The notes under the pieces: generated by a model
Database searches by the model: none
What the model saw: only the letters and a program-made list of their open reading frames with translations
What the model was told of the DNA's origin: nothing
DNA from: Nitrospira sp. CR1.3
GTDB taxonomy: Bacteria; Nitrospirota; Nitrospiria; Nitrospirales; Nitrospiraceae
Direction: 5' to 3'
Assembly: GCA_014055525.1 (NCBI GenBank)
Contig: WIAH01000006.1
Coordinates: forward strand, 124,431 to 188,430
DNA length: 64,000 nt
Position numbers and translations under genes: made by a program
In this document: piece by piece, positions 54,616-61,360 of the stretch
How the letters are laid out: every line of letters starts with the position of its first letter
Numbering within the stretch: position 1 is the first letter of the stretch

Positions 54616-54648
54616 ATGGCGAAGATTGACATCACCAAGACTGTCTAG
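54616..54648 (+). pseudogene. Stub of a lost fourth operon gene
   Basis: Five bases after the ATPase stop, an ATG preceded by GAGGACTGACAGG opens MAKIDITKTV and stops at TAG where a GGGGACATTCT repeat begins. The opening recalls that of certain adenine-specific DNA methyltransferases (KIDITKTELVWPGK as I remember it). A methyltransferase may therefore have followed and been cut off. That identification is weak. Confidence 0.45.
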
Positions 54649-55015
54649 GAAAAAACGGGGACATTCTTATTTTCTGCGTCACCCACCGGAGCACGATCGC
54701 CGAGTTGATTTCGGTTGAACGCTGTATTCCGTCGCGTCCGATGCGTTTCTTCCTGGGTCGCAAAACAAAGGGATCTGGAGTGTTTGATTGGAAGCGATAC
54801 GATCGGCAAACGCCAAGTCCATCTCCGAGATCACAAATCCGCCACATCAGAACCGCCACATACGCAAAGCCTTTATCGGCGAGCTGCTCTGATGGAATAG
54901 ACCCTAGGACTTGAAATACAAGCATTTAGACGGGCAGGCTTCCCTCAATGTAGACGGTCCAGCGGTTGCAGCTTCGACATGGTGGACCAAAAGCCTCAAT
55001 TATCAGGAGGACACC
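54649..55015. other. Gene-free stretch after the helicase/ATPase operon
   Basis: It starts with a partial REP-like sequence (GGGGACATTCTTATTTTCTGCGT, 54656 on). No gene is supported. The minus-strand frame at 54632-54925 has no ribosome site and no recognisable product. A ribosome site CAGGAGGA at the end belongs to the YHYH gene. Confidence 0.4.
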
Positions 55016-55297
55016 ATGAAAACTCGAACCGCTCAAGCTTTGGTGATCCTGTTCTTAGTCTTTCTTGCAGCCGCCGGATCGGTGCAGGCTCATGGCGGCG
55101 GGCTCGATGCGCATGGATGCCACCACGACCGTAGGAATGGTGGCTATCACTGCCACCAAGGACCATTGGCAGGCAAGTACTTTGCGTCGCAAAGCGAGAT
55201 GCTCGCTACTCTGAAAGCAAAGAACCAAGAGTCAAAGGATGTTCCACAATGGGTGCTGGAGCCTCGCCGATTGAGAGCACCACTCAGGCAGGCGTGA
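55016..55297 (+). CDS. YHYH-domain exported protein
   Basis: The 93-residue product has a signal peptide (MKTRTAQALVILFLVFLAAAGSVQA, cleaved at Ala), then the YHYH motif HGGGLDAHGCHHDRRNGGYHCHQGP. Its His/Cys residues resemble those of excalibur-like calcium- or zinc-binding loops. AGGAGG precedes the ATG. It acts outside the cytosol. The role is unknown. Confidence 0.8.
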   Translation: MKTRTAQALVILFLVFLAAAGSVQAHGGGLDAHGCHHDRRNGGYHCHQGPLAGKYFASQSEMLATLKAKNQESKDVPQWVLEPRRLRAPLRQA

Positions 55298-55345
55298 GGC
55301 TGGCCAAGGGCCCAAGGAACATGACGCCGACTTCGAGGTGGGTCT

Positions 55346-55741
55346 GTGTCTGGAGAGAGCAGTGAAAATCTCCAGTGGCGAGCATTCGGATTCGCGTTGC
55401 TGGGGGCATTTCTTGGAGCGCCTTTCGGAGCAATGGTTGCTGCAGCTATTGCGGCACTGCTCGGTGCGTTCGACGGTTTCTTCCATGGCATTCGGAAGGC
55501 CCTCGCCGATGACTTTCCCTGGGGCTTCCTGATCACTTCCATTCAGAACATCGGTAGGGGTGCCGGTCATTGGGCCGGCAAGTGGACCGTCTTTGGGGCA
55601 AAGGTCGGACCGTTCATTGGCGCTGCAATTGGATTCGTCTGGGCATTCGCAATCCAGGATGAGGAAAAGGACTCTAACAAAGATGAGCAAGATGGCGGAG
55701 CGGAAAATCCTACTGAAGAAAAGAATCAAGACGAGGTATGA
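55346..55741 (+). CDS. Small glycine-rich membrane protein
   Basis: The 131-residue product starts at GTG with GAGGTGGG upstream. It has a glycine-zipper membrane hairpin (FALLGAFLGAPFGAMVAAAIAALLGAFDG), a second hydrophobic stretch (VGPFIGAAIGFVWAFAI) and a very acidic disordered tail (DEEKDSNKDEQ...EEKNQDEV). It is 48 bases after the YHYH gene and probably in its operon. No family is recognised. Confidence 0.65.
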   Translation: MSGESSENLQWRAFGFALLGAFLGAPFGAMVAAAIAALLGAFDGFFHGIRKALADDFPWGFLITSIQNIGRGAGHWAGKWTVFGAKVGPFIGAAIGFVWAFAIQDEEKDSNKDEQDGGAENPTEEKNQDEV

Positions 55742-55780
55742 ACATTACTTCCAGCTTTTGTGATCAATTTCGATGGAGTA

Positions 55781-55866
55781 CGCAAGAAACAAGGGGGACA
55801 TTCTGGATTGCTTCCGCACGCTGCCTCTTCTCCAGAAAATAATTCAGAATGTCCCCATTCTGCGTC
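55781..55866. repeat. REP-like palindromic repeat, copy 1
   Basis: GGGGACATTCTGGATTG at one side and CAGAATGTCCCC at the other form inverted arms around a 40-base loop containing CTGCCTCTTCTCCAGAAAAT, flanked by GCAAGAAACAAG and ATTCTGCGTC. Near-identical copies are at 59502 and 60444. Confidence 0.85.
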
Positions 55867-55959
55867 CCCTCAGATCCGGCTCTTATGCGGGTCCACCTAA
55901 ACAGGGTTAGATTGCTCGCGCCAATCAGAATCACTGAATCAATGTAGTCGGAGAGCATA

Positions 55960-56538
55960 GTGGAAGCTGGTGCGCTCATCCTGCTCATAGCAATCGTCGT
56001 CTTGGCGATCATCGCCAAATCGCTGCTGTCTGGTGCGTCTGACCTCGAAGATTCTCCGCTGGACCTCGAAGAACCTCCGCTGGATGATACTTCTAGCGAA
56101 CTTCAAAGAGTCAAAGTACGACACGTAATTGATGGCGACACAGTTATTGTTTGGAGGTCTTGGACTGAAACGCGAATTCGTCTTGACGCCATCGACTGTC
56201 CAGAAGACGGTCAACCTTGGGGCGACACCTCAAAGGCCGGATTGATCAAGCTGATTGGCGGCCGCGATGTGTACCTCGAGACGCATGGAGTTGATCAACA
56301 CGGTCGAACGCTAGCGACGGTTTACCTGCCGGACAGTCGCGCTTCGGAGTGGATGAACGTGAACGAACGCATGGTCATGCTTGGCCACGCATGGGTAGCG
56401 CGAAAGTACTACGATCACCTGCCAACGCCCCGGCAGGATCAGCTTAATAGGCTCGAAAGGTGGGCAAGATCTAAGCGCGTCGGTCTATGGGGAACGGAAG
56501 ACCCCGTTCCACCGTGGCAGTGGAGAAACCAAGGGTGA
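55960..56538 (+). CDS. Membrane-anchored staphylococcal-nuclease-like protein
   Basis: The 192-residue product starts at GTG with GGAGAG upstream. It has an N-terminal membrane helix (ALILLIAIVVLAIIAKSLLSG), a spacer with repeated Leu-Glu-Asp units, and an SNase domain: VRHVIDGDTVIVW, ETRIRLDAIDCPEDGQPWG, GRTLATVYLPDS, EWARSKRVGLWG-like end. The catalytic Arg/Asp/Glu of thermonuclease are mostly present. It would cut nucleic acid at the membrane surface or outside. Confidence 0.85.
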   Translation: MEAGALILLIAIVVLAIIAKSLLSGASDLEDSPLDLEEPPLDDTSSELQRVKVRHVIDGDTVIVWRSWTETRIRLDAIDCPEDGQPWGDTSKAGLIKLIGGRDVYLETHGVDQHGRTLATVYLPDSRASEWMNVNERMVMLGHAWVARKYYDHLPTPRQDQLNRLERWARSKRVGLWGTEDPVPPWQWRNQG

Positions 56539-56710
56539 TGGCGCTATGTGTCCGCAAAAGGCTGGGAAGTCCATTCTGCTTAATGCCGTCGCCTCCAGTG
56601 GGTACTTATATGTCGCGATAGCAGCTGCAATTCAGCCAGCAGCTTCGATTGGACGCAAATTGCCTTTGGCAGCGGCAGGGCTTAGAATCACGCCATCGCG
56701 AGACACTTCT

Positions 56711-56896
56711 ATGGCGAGTCATCCTCTGATCACGTCCAGCCCGGATGTCCTCGGGGGGACCCCCGTCTTCCGCGGCACCCGCGTGCCGGTGCAGACCCTC
56801 ATTGAATACCTGGAGGGGGGACAAACCATTGACGATTTTCTCGAGGGTTTCCCCACTGTCACGCGTGCGTGGGAAAAAAGGGGACATTGTACTTAG
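56711..56896 (+). pseudogene. DUF433 antitoxin gene truncated by a repeat
   Basis: MASHPLITSSPDVLGGTPVFRGTRVPVQTLIEYLEGGQTIDDFLEGFPTV is a standard DUF433 protein, a winged-helix antitoxin-like family. The last 15-20 residues of the family are missing. After FPTV the sequence runs into AAAAAAGGGGACATTGTACTTA, the start of the duplicated block. The product would end in unrelated residues. The usual toxin partner downstream is absent. Confidence 0.75.
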
Positions 56897-57288
56897 AGTG
56901 GCGGCATGATCATGAAGTGGCGCGTCGCGACAGCCACCTCATCGAATTCAATCGAATGCGTGGACTGTGACCGCGACGGTCATCCTTCGGCGACGTCTCT
57001 CAGATGCTCGGCGGATCTTCGTGGTCTTCCCCGGTGAGCATCGTCACTTCTTGCGCTTCCATCTCCTTCATTTCTGTCAAAATCCCGAGCAGCACTTGCC
57101 GGCGTTGTTGTACGGCGGTTTTCGGGAGGTCTTTGGTCATCGGCTCCTGCGCTGATCCGGCAGGTCCACCAGGGCTTCGGTTGTATCGGCACGTGATGAT
57201 CCAAGGCGTCGAGTTTGTCGATTTGTGCCTTCAGATCGTCACTCCGCATCCGCGGTGAAAAAGATGCATTCGTATTGGGCATTGCTAA
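56873..57288. repeat. Direct duplication, copy A (about 415 bp)
   Basis: It begins with the GGGGACATTGTACTTA motif. From about 56955 to 57288 it is nearly identical to 58020-58354. On the minus strand it contains the 46-codon frame 57140-57000. It ends exactly at the ATG of the longer frame, whose ribosome site is lost here. Copies A and B flank the RelBE-like pair. Confidence 0.9.
57000..57140 (-). CDS. 46-residue protein frame in copy A
   Basis: The frame reads MTKDLPKTAVQQRRQVLLGIL...EMKEMEAQEVTMLTGEDHEDPPSI. The three base differences from copy B fall as one silent change, one Met/Leu exchange and TGA for TAA, so this frame may be under selection. AGGAG lies 3 bases before the ATG. No family is recognised. 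Confidence 0.35.
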   Translation of the reverse strand: MTKDLPKTAVQQRRQVLLGILTEMKEMEAQEVTMLTGEDHEDPPSI

Positions 57289-57326
57289 GGTTCGGGAGTC
57301 TTTCTTTGAGAGGTTTGGTTACAGGC

Positions 57327-57587
57327 CTACTCGTATGCCTCTCGGCGGTGACGAACAGCCGTAACGTCAATCCGTCGTTCTTTATCAAAGATCGTGTAGA
57401 TGACACGGTAATCGCCGATGCGGATGCGCCAGAGATTTTTCTCACCGGTCAGTTTACGAGCACCATGCGGGCGTGGAACAACAGCGAGCGATTCGATCTT
57501 AGGGAGGATACGGCGAATAACGGATGGATCGAGGACTTCCAGCTCGTGCCGGGCTGACCGGGCAAAAACGATGGTGTAGTCAACCAC
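57327..57587 (-). CDS. RelE/ParE-family toxin
   Basis: The 86-residue product is a complete RelE-fold toxin: YTIVFARSARHELEVLDPSVIRRILPKIESLA, then RKLTGEKNLWRIRIGDYRVIYTIFDKERRIDVTAVRHRREAYE. The basic and Tyr/Arg residues used for mRNA cleavage or gyrase binding are present. It overlaps its antitoxin gene by 8 bases and lies downstream of it. Confidence 0.9.
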   Translation of the reverse strand: MVDYTIVFARSARHELEVLDPSVIRRILPKIESLAVVPRPHGARKLTGEKNLWRIRIGDYRVIYTIFDKERRIDVTAVRHRREAYE

Positions 57588-57771
57588 GTAGCTTGCCTAG
57601 GCGGCGGAGACGATCCTTGACGGCATCAAGCGACTCTCGCGCTTCACGGGCGCGATTGCGCGCGACGACGCTGTCGTAAAAGTCTTCCCACAGCTGCCCA
57701 TGACGCTTGAGATCGATGAGCACGGCGGTCTTTTGCCCACGTTTGTTCGTGACGAAATCAATGCCTCTCAT
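57580..57771 (-). CDS. Antitoxin of the RelE-like pair
   Basis: The 63-residue product begins MRGIDFVTNKRGQKTAVLIDLKRHGQLWEDFYD, as in RelB/Phd-like antitoxins where the first part binds DNA. It ends with a basic helix (ESLDAVKDRLRRLGKLRG) that would wrap the toxin. It precedes the toxin in the usual order. Confidence 0.85.
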   Translation of the reverse strand: MRGIDFVTNKRGQKTAVLIDLKRHGQLWEDFYDSVVARNRAREARESLDAVKDRLRRLGKLRG

Positions 57772-57898
57772 GCAGCCTCCACGTTCCTTACTGCTCCGTT
57801 GCTAAAACTAACCGCACTCAAACAAAAAAGCAACATCGGTGAGCACCCCTGACACCGGGGCCGCCCAAGTGGCCGAAGACTGGCGAGAGAAAACGTGG
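57772..57898. other. Spacer between the RelBE-like pair and copy B
   Basis: No gene is seen. The upstream control region of the antitoxin should lie here on the minus strand. Confidence 0.4.
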
Positions 57899-58045
57899 AG
57901 AAAAAAGGGGACATTGTACTTAGATTGGCTGCCCGATCGTCGTCGGTATGATGTTGGCGGACACAAGAACGATTGTCACGGAGTGACGCGTCGCGACCGC
58001 CAATTCTTCGAATGCAATCGACTGCGTGGACTGCGACCGTGACGG

Positions 58046-58348
58046 TCATCCTTCGGCGACGTCTCTTAGATGCTCGGCGGATCTTCGTGGTCTTCCCCGG
58101 TGAGCATCGTCACTTCTTGCGCTTCCATCTCCTTCAGTTCTGTCAAAATCCCGAGCAGCACTTGCCGGCGTTGTTGCACGGCGGTTTTCGGGAGGTCTTT
58201 GGTCATCGGCTCCTGCGCTGATCCGGCAGGTCCACCAGGGCTTCGGTTGTATCGGCACGTGATGATCCAAGGCGTCGAGTTTGTCGATTTGTGCCTTCAG
58301 ATCGTCACTCCGCATCCGCGGTGAAAAAGACGCATTCGTATTGGGCAT
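58046..58348 (-). CDS. Small hypothetical protein frame in copy B
   Basis: The frame opens MPNTNASFSPRMRSDDLKAQIDKLDALDHH with GGGAGGAG directly upstream of ATG, so initiation here is likely. The first 45 residues look like a normal protein. The rest overlaps the MTKDLPK frame and is compositionally odd (Arg/Asp/Pro rich). Either an older frameshift joined the two or the two frames overlap. No family is recognised. Confidence 0.4.
   Translation of the reverse strand: MPNTNASFSPRMRSDDLKAQIDKLDALDHHVPIQPKPWWTCRISAGADDQRPPENRRATTPASAARDFDRTEGDGSARSDDAHRGRPRRSAEHLRDVAEG
58066..58206 (-). CDS. 46-residue protein frame in copy B
   Basis: It has the same protein as in copy A apart from one Leu/Met exchange: MTKDLPKTAVQQRRQVLLGIL...GEDHEDPPSI. 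The helical middle and acidic tail look like a genuine small protein. It overlaps the previous frame. Confidence 0.35.
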   Translation of the reverse strand: MTKDLPKTAVQQRRQVLLGILTELKEMEAQEVTMLTGEDHEDPPSI

Positions 58349-58521
58349 CGCTCCTCCCTTTCAGCATGATGGGCACGGTCGGAACGCGGTCGGTGTGCTC
58401 ATCATATGGGAGACGGAGCGGCAGCGGCATCTGGGGCCATCCCTGGGCGAGGAACCTCCATCACGCATCGCGGGGTGTCGTTTCCGGAGTGTGGCTGGCG
58501 GTCTGCGACCTGGACGCCCCG

Positions 58522-59091
58522 CTAGGATGTGGCCGCGTTGAGCACGTACTGGAGCTCTTCGTCGAGCCCCAGCTGCCTGGCCCAGTTTCTCAGATACGAA
58601 AGATCGAGCCGAAGCTCGGGATTCTTCAGAATCCCGAGTGCATCCTCGAAATCATGAGGACGGCCGGCTTTCAGCTTCAAGACGATCAGGTCTTCGGGGC
58701 CGCACACCCAGAGGGAGATGCCCAGAACGTTCAAAGCGCGCCTACGCTGGAGCGTCGATCGAGCGTGGGAGTCCGTGGCAAAGAGCAGATCGAGCGGAAG
58801 GCCTGGATAGGATCGATGGGAGAGCCGCAGGACCACGTCTTTCGCGAGAGGATTCCGTTCGGCCCATTCGGTATCCCGAGTAAACCCATGGGCCATGAGG
58901 CCGTCGATCAGCTGCGTTCGTCCCGGCTCTTCTGAGAGAACCAGCAAGTCGATATCCCTCGTGGAGCGCACCTGACCCCAGCCGGCCACCGCGAGTGCGC
59001 CGATGACACAATAGGCTGGCGTGGGTTGGGGCAAGGCTTCAATGACTCTCTTGAGAAACCCAGACAACGAACCTGGGTCAGCGGACGGCAT
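58522..59091 (-). CDS. Nucleotidyltransferase-fold protein (AbiEii/MNT-like)
   Basis: The 189-residue product has the pol-beta-type nucleotidyltransferase site YCVIGALAVAGWGQVRSTRDIDLLVL (Gly then Asp-x-Asp) and a third acidic region in LPLDLLFATDS, then VCGPEDLIVLKLKAGRPHDFEDALGIL. Such proteins act as toxins or modify toxins in AbiEii- and MNT-type modules. A small gene overlaps its start by 14 bases and is the presumed partner. An in-frame start at 59169 is less likely. Confidence 0.8.
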   Translation of the reverse strand: MPSADPGSLSGFLKRVIEALPQPTPAYCVIGALAVAGWGQVRSTRDIDLLVLSEEPGRTQLIDGLMAHGFTRDTEWAERNPLAKDVVLRLSHRSYPGLPLDLLFATDSHARSTLQRRRALNVLGISLWVCGPEDLIVLKLKAGRPHDFEDALGILKNPELRLDLSYLRNWARQLGLDEELQYVLNAATS

Positions 59092-59329
59092 CGCGAAGGC
59101 CCCGACGTTCCGGGTGGAAGGGATGATCGAGGGGAGCCGATGGTGACATCGGAGAGATTCCCAACGCATCTGTACAGGCTTGTGACCAGGCCATGACGGC
59201 CTCGGAAAGGCGGCAACACAAAACGATGCCTTCTTCCGGTGTTGCGGGATAATCGGTGGGACTCATCTGCGCCGCGCTCACATGGAGTTTGCGGAGCCAG
59301 ATCGGAGGGTTGTGTGGGTCGAAGGGCAT
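59078..59329 (-). CDS. Small partner protein of the nucleotidyltransferase
   Basis: The 83-residue product starts MPFDPHNPPIWLRKLHVSAAQMSPTDYPATPEEGIVLCCRLSEAVMAW. It overlaps the nucleotidyltransferase gene by 14 bases in a different frame. A TACAAT box lies 12-17 bases before the ATG. Order and size suggest the other half of a toxin-antitoxin-like pair. I do not recognise the family with certainty. Confidence 0.6.
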   Translation of the reverse strand: MPFDPHNPPIWLRKLHVSAAQMSPTDYPATPEEGIVLCCRLSEAVMAWSQACTDALGISPMSPSAPLDHPFHPERRGLRDAVR

Positions 59330-59630
59330 GACGGCGATTGTACCGCAACCATGCGGAAAGGCAAAGATCGAGCACCGCCACCAGTCAGTGAGCGGTGATC
59401 AGTGGGCAGTCCTCAGCGGGCGATAGGCGGATTACGGCGCAAAGAGTTCGGCAAGCGAGCAAGCACATGCGCGCGGGTGGCGTCGTTAATTTTGCCAGGG
59501 GGAAACAACGGGGACATTCTGGATTGCTTCCACACGCTGCCTCTTCTCCAGAAAATAATTCAGAATGTCCCCATTCTGCGTCTCGTACGTCCCTTTTGTC
59601 GGGTAACAGTTCTTATGGAAGCTTGTTCCC
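59330..59630. other. Gene-free stretch with REP copy 2
   Basis: It holds an inverted version of the island's simple repeat (59383-59416) and the REP-like element at 59502-59583. No gene is supported. Confidence 0.45.
59502..59583. repeat. REP-like palindromic repeat, copy 2
   Basis: It has the same arms and loop as the copy at 55781 (one base different in the CACACGCTGCC part), flanked by GAAACAACG and ATTCTGCGTC. Confidence 0.85.
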
Positions 59631-60146
59631 TCATGGCGAAGTAGAACTCGGTCGTCGATTCGCAGCCAGGAAATCATTGGCAAAGGCTCTGATCTTCGGC
59701 TCTATCATAACCGCTATCGTGTCCTTCAATTTATGGGAACCTACCCGGCCAACCGACATGCTCCGCCACGTCGGCACAAAAATCTGAAAGTCTGGTCGAG
59801 ACACCAATGACACAATTTGGGTAAGATTCACTTCGACGCATAATGAATATTCTGGTCCTTCCTTCAGGGACCAGACTCCTACGTATAGAGCTGGTTCCGA
59901 AGGGGTTGTTCTCTTTTCTTGGGGAGTGAGAACCCTCACCCCGCTCGACCGCAAGATATCTTCCACACTCGTCCTGATCGCACGCTGTGTTAAGCCGTTC
60001 ACTTCTGCATCCTTACTGATATTTTCAATATCCACGGCAACTCCGGACAGTCCTCTCAAAGATTCGCGCGCGCTACTACTTGCATCGGCCTGAGGTACAC
60101 TGAAACAACAAAGGATCAGGATCGCTGCCATCACAAAGTACGGCAT
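59631..60146 (-). CDS. Exported protein, unknown function
   Basis: The 171-residue product has a signal peptide (MPYFVMAAILILCCFSVPQADA) and then a mixed alpha/beta domain (LSGVAVDIENISKDAEVNGLTQRAIRTSVEDIL). The later part, YVGVWSLKEGPEYSLCVEVNLTQIV...FVPTWRSMSVGRVG...IRAFANDFLAAN, is a pattern seen in periplasmic proteins of unknown role. AAGGAG precedes the ATG. A short leader-like frame lies 28 bases upstream. Confidence 0.75.
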   Translation of the reverse strand: MPYFVMAAILILCCFSVPQADASSSARESLRGLSGVAVDIENISKDAEVNGLTQRAIRTSVEDILRSSGVRVLTPQEKRTTPSEPALYVGVWSLKEGPEYSLCVEVNLTQIVSLVSRPDFQIFVPTWRSMSVGRVGSHKLKDTIAVMIEPKIRAFANDFLAANRRPSSTSP

Positions 60147-60174
60147 GGTGCATCTCCTTACGGCAATAACGGCC

Positions 60175-60222
60175 TTACAGCGGCAGCCGGGTGAGAGTAA
60201 GGACGAATACCATCCTGTTCAT
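60175..60222 (-). CDS. Possible 15-residue leader peptide
   Basis: GGGAGGTGTCC precedes ATG, and the frame MNRMVFVLTLTRLPL stops at TAA 28 bases before the exported-protein gene. It could be a leader peptide that controls that gene, or a remnant of an older start. Confidence 0.25.
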   Translation of the reverse strand: MNRMVFVLTLTRLPL

Positions 60223-60443
60223 GGACACCTCCCTGGGGAAATTTAGCGGGCGTTCTGCATGACAAGGGCAAAAGCGATGCGGAGAGTCAATCAAATGGTA
60301 TCCCAAGGAATTGGGTGCCGGATATTTCTCTGTTGACTGGCAAAATTACCAACAAGATACAGTTTAGTCCCAAAAGGATTCAGATCATACCTCGCTCATT
60401 CTCCTTTCTTCTCCTATCATCCCATCACACCACCCCTCTTTGT

Positions 60444-60528
60444 GCAAGAAACAAGGGGGACATTCTGGATTGCTTCCACACGCTGCCTCTTCTCCAGAAA
60501 ATAATTCAGAATGTCCCCATTCTGCGTC
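60444..60528. repeat. REP-like palindromic repeat, copy 3
   Basis: It is identical in arms and loop to copies 1 and 2, flanked by GCAAGAAACAAG as in copy 1. Confidence 0.85.
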
Positions 60529-60612
60529 TCCCAATACGATTGAGGACTCTGCCGTTGCGTCTCAGGATCGAACCTGCTACAGCTTAGCCAGGTTTAACTT
60601 GTGAGGTAGCCC

Positions 60613-60858
60613 ATGGGTAGAAAGACTGCGGTCTTGGGCTTTTCGGTCACCCCGGAGATCGCTGAGGAGTATGAAAAGCTTACGGCTCGACAGAAGACGA
60701 CCAAAAGCGAGCTCTTCCGACGCATGGTGGAATCCTACAAAGCTTGTCTCGTCGAGGAGGAGTTCTTCGCGTTGCAGCGCAAGATGGCCAGGCGAGCCCG
60801 ACGGCGTGGCCCATTGACCGAGGAAGAAGTCTCCCGCATCGTGTTCGAAGACCGTTGA
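60613..60858 (+). CDS. CopG-like antitoxin
   Basis: The 81-residue product has the ribbon-helix-helix pattern TAVLGFSVTPEIAEEYEKLTARQKTTKSELFRRMVESYK and a C-terminal basic-acidic tail (ARRRGPLTEEEVSRIVFEDR). Its stop codon overlaps the toxin start (TTGA). It should bind its own promoter. Confidence 0.82.
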   Translation: MGRKTAVLGFSVTPEIAEEYEKLTARQKTTKSELFRRMVESYKACLVEEEFFALQRKMARRARRRGPLTEEEVSRIVFEDR

Positions 60859-61333
60859 TAAAGGTGGTCTTCGACACCAATGTCCACGTTTCAGCCTTCC
60901 TTGTCTCGGGTAGCCTCGCCGAAGACGCTTTCCTCCGCGCTCAACGCAAGCAGATAACGCTCTTTGCGTCTATTCCGATCCTAACCGAGACCGCGCGTAT
61001 CTTCCGAACCAAGTTCATCAGGGTGAAGAAGTCGTTACGGCTGCCCTCAAGCTTATCGGACGCGTTGCGACAATCGTGAAGCCGTCTGTCAGGATCATGA
61101 TCCTTGAGGACATTCCGGATAACCGCATCCTGGAATGCGCGCTTGAGGCCTCCGCCGATCTCATCGTGACCGGCGACCGTCATTTGCTTCGGCTCAAGAC
61201 ATTTCAAGATGTGGCTGTTGTTCGGGTGACGGATTTTCTCCGTCTCTTCCCGGAGGATCCCACCTCGCCGACTATCGCGAGAGAAAGAAATAACCGGCCG
61301 CGACGAAGCTCACAAATGCGCCGAAGCCGGTAA
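60855..61333 (+). pseudogene. PIN-domain toxin (PIN_3 type), frameshifted
   Basis: A TTG start overlapping the antitoxin stop opens IKVVFDTNVHVSAFLVSGSLAEDAFLRAQ...ILTETARIFRTKF. The frame is then lost near 61020. In another frame the family continues: EEVVTAALKLIGRVATIVKPSVRI, LEDIPDNRILECALEASADLIVTGDRHLLRL, VVRVTDFLRLFPE. All three PIN acidic regions exist, but in two frames. One indel has inactivated the toxin. The tail after FPE is not family sequence. Confidence 0.8.
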
Positions 61334-61360
61334 CGCTGTGGCAACGTTCTGGACTCTTAT

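Larger units (their letters stand above)
57899..58354. repeat. Direct duplication, copy B (about 455 bp)
   Basis: It starts with the same AAAAAAGGGGACATTGTACTTA as copy A, has about 40 extra bases near its start, then is nearly identical from 58020 to 58354. It retains the ribosome site of the minus-strand frame, so it is probably the parent copy. Confidence 0.9.
60147..60612. other. Intergenic region, AT-richer than the rest
   Basis: Between 60240 and 60440 the sequence is richer in A and T than the flanks and no gene is seen. The stretch also holds a leader-like frame (60175-60222) and REP copy 3. TTGACT at about 60333 could be a -35 element for the CopG-PIN pair but is far away. Confidence 0.4.

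Noticed and set aside
54632..54925. Minus-strand 97-residue frame after the ATPase operon
   Set aside because: No ribosome site, and its end is made of the repeat sequence.
56980..57282. Copy A of the 100-residue minus-strand frame as a gene
   Set aside because: The duplication junction lies at its ATG, so the ribosome site present in copy B is missing.
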